Below are positions 62,886 to 64,000 of a stretch of 64,000 bases of DNA, piece by piece; position 1 is the first letter of the stretch; every line of letters starts with the position of its first letter. Made by a program: the position numbers and the translations under genes. Origin of the DNA: Blastocatellia bacterium UBA7656. GTDB taxonomy: Bacteria > Acidobacteriota > Blastocatellia > UBA7656. Location of the stretch: contig DLHY01000078.1 of NCBI GenBank assembly GCA_002483445.1, positions 1-64,000 on the forward strand, read 5' to 3'. The notes beneath the pieces were generated by a model. That model was given only the letters and a program-made list of their open reading frames with translations. It made no database searches and was not told where the DNA came from.

Positions 62886-63536
62886 ATGAGAGAAACGAGG
62901 ACTCTTGATGTCGCGAGCGAGCTAAAAGGTATGCCCGTGCTTGCGCTGAATACCTCTGAAAAATTAGGCGAGGTCGTGGATGCCATCGTCCATCCGACCG
63001 AAGGGAAATTGCTCGGCATTGCCCTGCGCACTCCCGAAGGCGAAGAACGCGCGCTCGCGCTGGGCGATTTCCAGATAGGAATGGATGCGGTGACAGCGGA
63101 AGAAAGCGCGCTTTGCGATCCTGAAACATTTTTTGGCACGCTGGAAGGCGGCAATTATGTCTGCCGCGAGATCGTCGGCGCCAGCGTCGTTACGGATGAC
63201 GGCAATTTGCTCGGTCGAGTGATTGATGTTTATGTCTGGGCAGAGCCTTCGAAGGTTTTATACCGGGTCGCTCAATCCACGATGCAGCGGTTATTCGGAG
63301 GATTTTTCATGGCGGGCAGCGTGCCGCATTCTTACTCAAGCACCGGTCTCCGCATGATAGTGCCAGTCGATACGAAAGAGCGCCATGCCGTATGGTTGCC
63401 CCTCCAAGTGCGCCCGAACCCGCACTCACAGGCATGGACTATTCTAGGCATATCGCACGCCAGACTGGCGGGCTACGGTATCGCGCTATTGTCGGTTGTG
63501 CTGGCGTTGCTGCTGGCGTTGCTGCTCTGGCTATAA
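62886..63536 (+). CDS. PRC-barrel domain protein with C-terminal anchor
   Basis: Two PRC-barrel-like units: GMPVLALNTSEKLGEVVDAIVHP followed by GKLLGIALRT, and GASVVTDDGNLLGRVIDVYV. A C-terminal transmembrane helix (GIALLSVVLALLLALLLWL) forms a tail anchor. PRC barrels occur in ribosome maturation proteins and in photosynthetic reaction centres; the role here is unknown. ATG at 62886 with GAGGTGAT upstream. Confidence 0.75.
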   Translation: MRETRTLDVASELKGMPVLALNTSEKLGEVVDAIVHPTEGKLLGIALRTPEGEERALALGDFQIGMDAVTAEESALCDPETFFGTLEGGNYVCREIVGASVVTDDGNLLGRVIDVYVWAEPSKVLYRVAQSTMQRLFGGFFMAGSVPHSYSSTGLRMIVPVDTKERHAVWLPLQVRPNPHSQAWTILGISHARLAGYGIALLSVVLALLLALLLWL

Positions 63537-63566
63537 GTTCAGTCGCAGATTTTGCTGTGCCTCACA

Positions 63567-64000
63567 TCAACCGCGCGCAAGCCGCGCGATGGTTTCGACA
63601 TGATAAGTCTGCGGAAAAAGATCGAATCCTTTGACTCGCTTCAACTCGAAACCAGCGTCGAGAAGTTTTCTCAGATCGCGCGCAAGCGTAGCCGGATCGC
63701 ACGAGACATAAGAAATTCGCGACGGCTTCAATCGAATAATTTCTTCAATCGTCTCTGCTGCGCCGCCGCGCGGAGGATCGAGCAAAACAAGATCAGGCGC
63801 CTCGGTCGGCGCAAAGTTTCTGAGCCATCGCTGGGCCGCAGCGCAATGAAACTCGGCGTTGTGAATCTGATTATGCACAGAATTTTTTTCACCGAACTTC
63901 ACTGCCTGCCTTTCAGATTCGATCCCGATCACGCGATCATAAAGCTGCGCCATCGGCAATGTGAAAAGCCCGACCCCTGCAAAAAGATCAATCGCAAGCG
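63567..64000 (-). CDS. TrmA/RlmD-type RNA (uracil-C5) methyltransferase, 5' end cut off
   Basis: C-terminal part of the enzyme. DLFAGVGLFTLPMA (SAM site), LLDPPRGG, and YVSCDPATLARDL with the catalytic-type Cys match 5-methyluridine methyltransferases. The frame stays open to the window edge, so the gene continues beyond 64000. RlmD and TrmA cannot be separated on this part; RlmD-like is more likely in this group. Convergent with the PRC-barrel gene. Confidence 0.88.
   Translation of the reverse strand, partial: LAIDLFAGVGLFTLPMAQLYDRVIGIESERQAVKFGEKNSVHNQIHNAEFHCAAAQRWLRNFAPTEAPDLVLLDPPRGGAAETIEEIIRLKPSRISYVSCDPATLARDLRKLLDAGFELKRVKGFDLFPQTYHVETIARLARG

Overview
The window is about 64 kb of bacterial chromosome: dense, moderately GC-rich, with no rRNA or tRNA genes seen. 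The gene set includes secreted M14 and S9 peptidases, an acidobacterial-type VWFA protein, an MMPL transporter paired with a LolA-like lipoprotein, a CarD regulator, zinc-ribbon membrane proteins and many REP palindromes with a RAYT transposase. This best fits a diderm of the Acidobacteriota, probably Blastocatellia-like. That placement is inference from gene content, not from a marker gene.

Layout. 0.1-9 kb (all minus): a BchI/MoxR-like AAA ATPase, a zinc-ribbon membrane protein, a DUF1080 protein, a 16-blade WD40 protein ending in a Cys-rich segment and a peptidase S74 domain, a RAYT transposase set in REP palindromes, and a radical SAM/SPASM protein. 9-14 kb (plus): M14 and S9 peptidases. 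14-24 kb: a 1-Cys peroxiredoxin, an HD-GYP protein, a ketosynthase/methyltransferase pair, a TPR protein, an esterase, and the LolA-like lipoprotein/MMPL pair. 24-43 kb: mostly housekeeping and secreted enzymes, namely a ClpC ATPase, a J-like/PilZ fusion, FbaB aldolase, a bifunctional PBP, an amidohydrolase, a subtilisin, YmdB, a class III aminotransferase and a uridine kinase-like protein.

42.9-59.3 kb is the most distinctive part. About 25 genes all lie on the minus strand: desaturase, a ClpP variant lacking its catalytic His, two paralogous 49-aa membrane proteins, CarD, a YSC84 protein, superoxide dismutase, a class D-like sortase with a VWA protein and an LPQTA-tailed protein, two paralogous Crp/Fnr regulators, CsbD-like, BON, YggT and GlsB proteins, and a peptidoglycan-binding-domain protein. 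Five promoters in this island carry a TGTTCA-N4-TGGACA-like operator, and in four of them a -10 box lies exactly 21 bp away. This centres the operator near -41.5, the class II Crp/Fnr activation geometry. I infer a stress or envelope regulon driven by one or both local Crp/Fnr proteins. Gene remnants show that it grew by segmental duplication.

59.6-64 kb: a sigma-54 response regulator and its histidine kinase, a PRC-barrel protein, and the 3' part of a TrmA/RlmD-type RNA methyltransferase cut by the window edge.

Two repeat classes run through the intergenic DNA from 0 to about 39 kb: REP/BIME palindromes built on CAGGCTGCCAGCCTG, and stem-loops or arrays built from tandem 7-mers with a different 7-mer at nearly every locus. 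Where an upstream in-frame extension lacks a ribosome-binding site and an internal start has one, I used the internal start.
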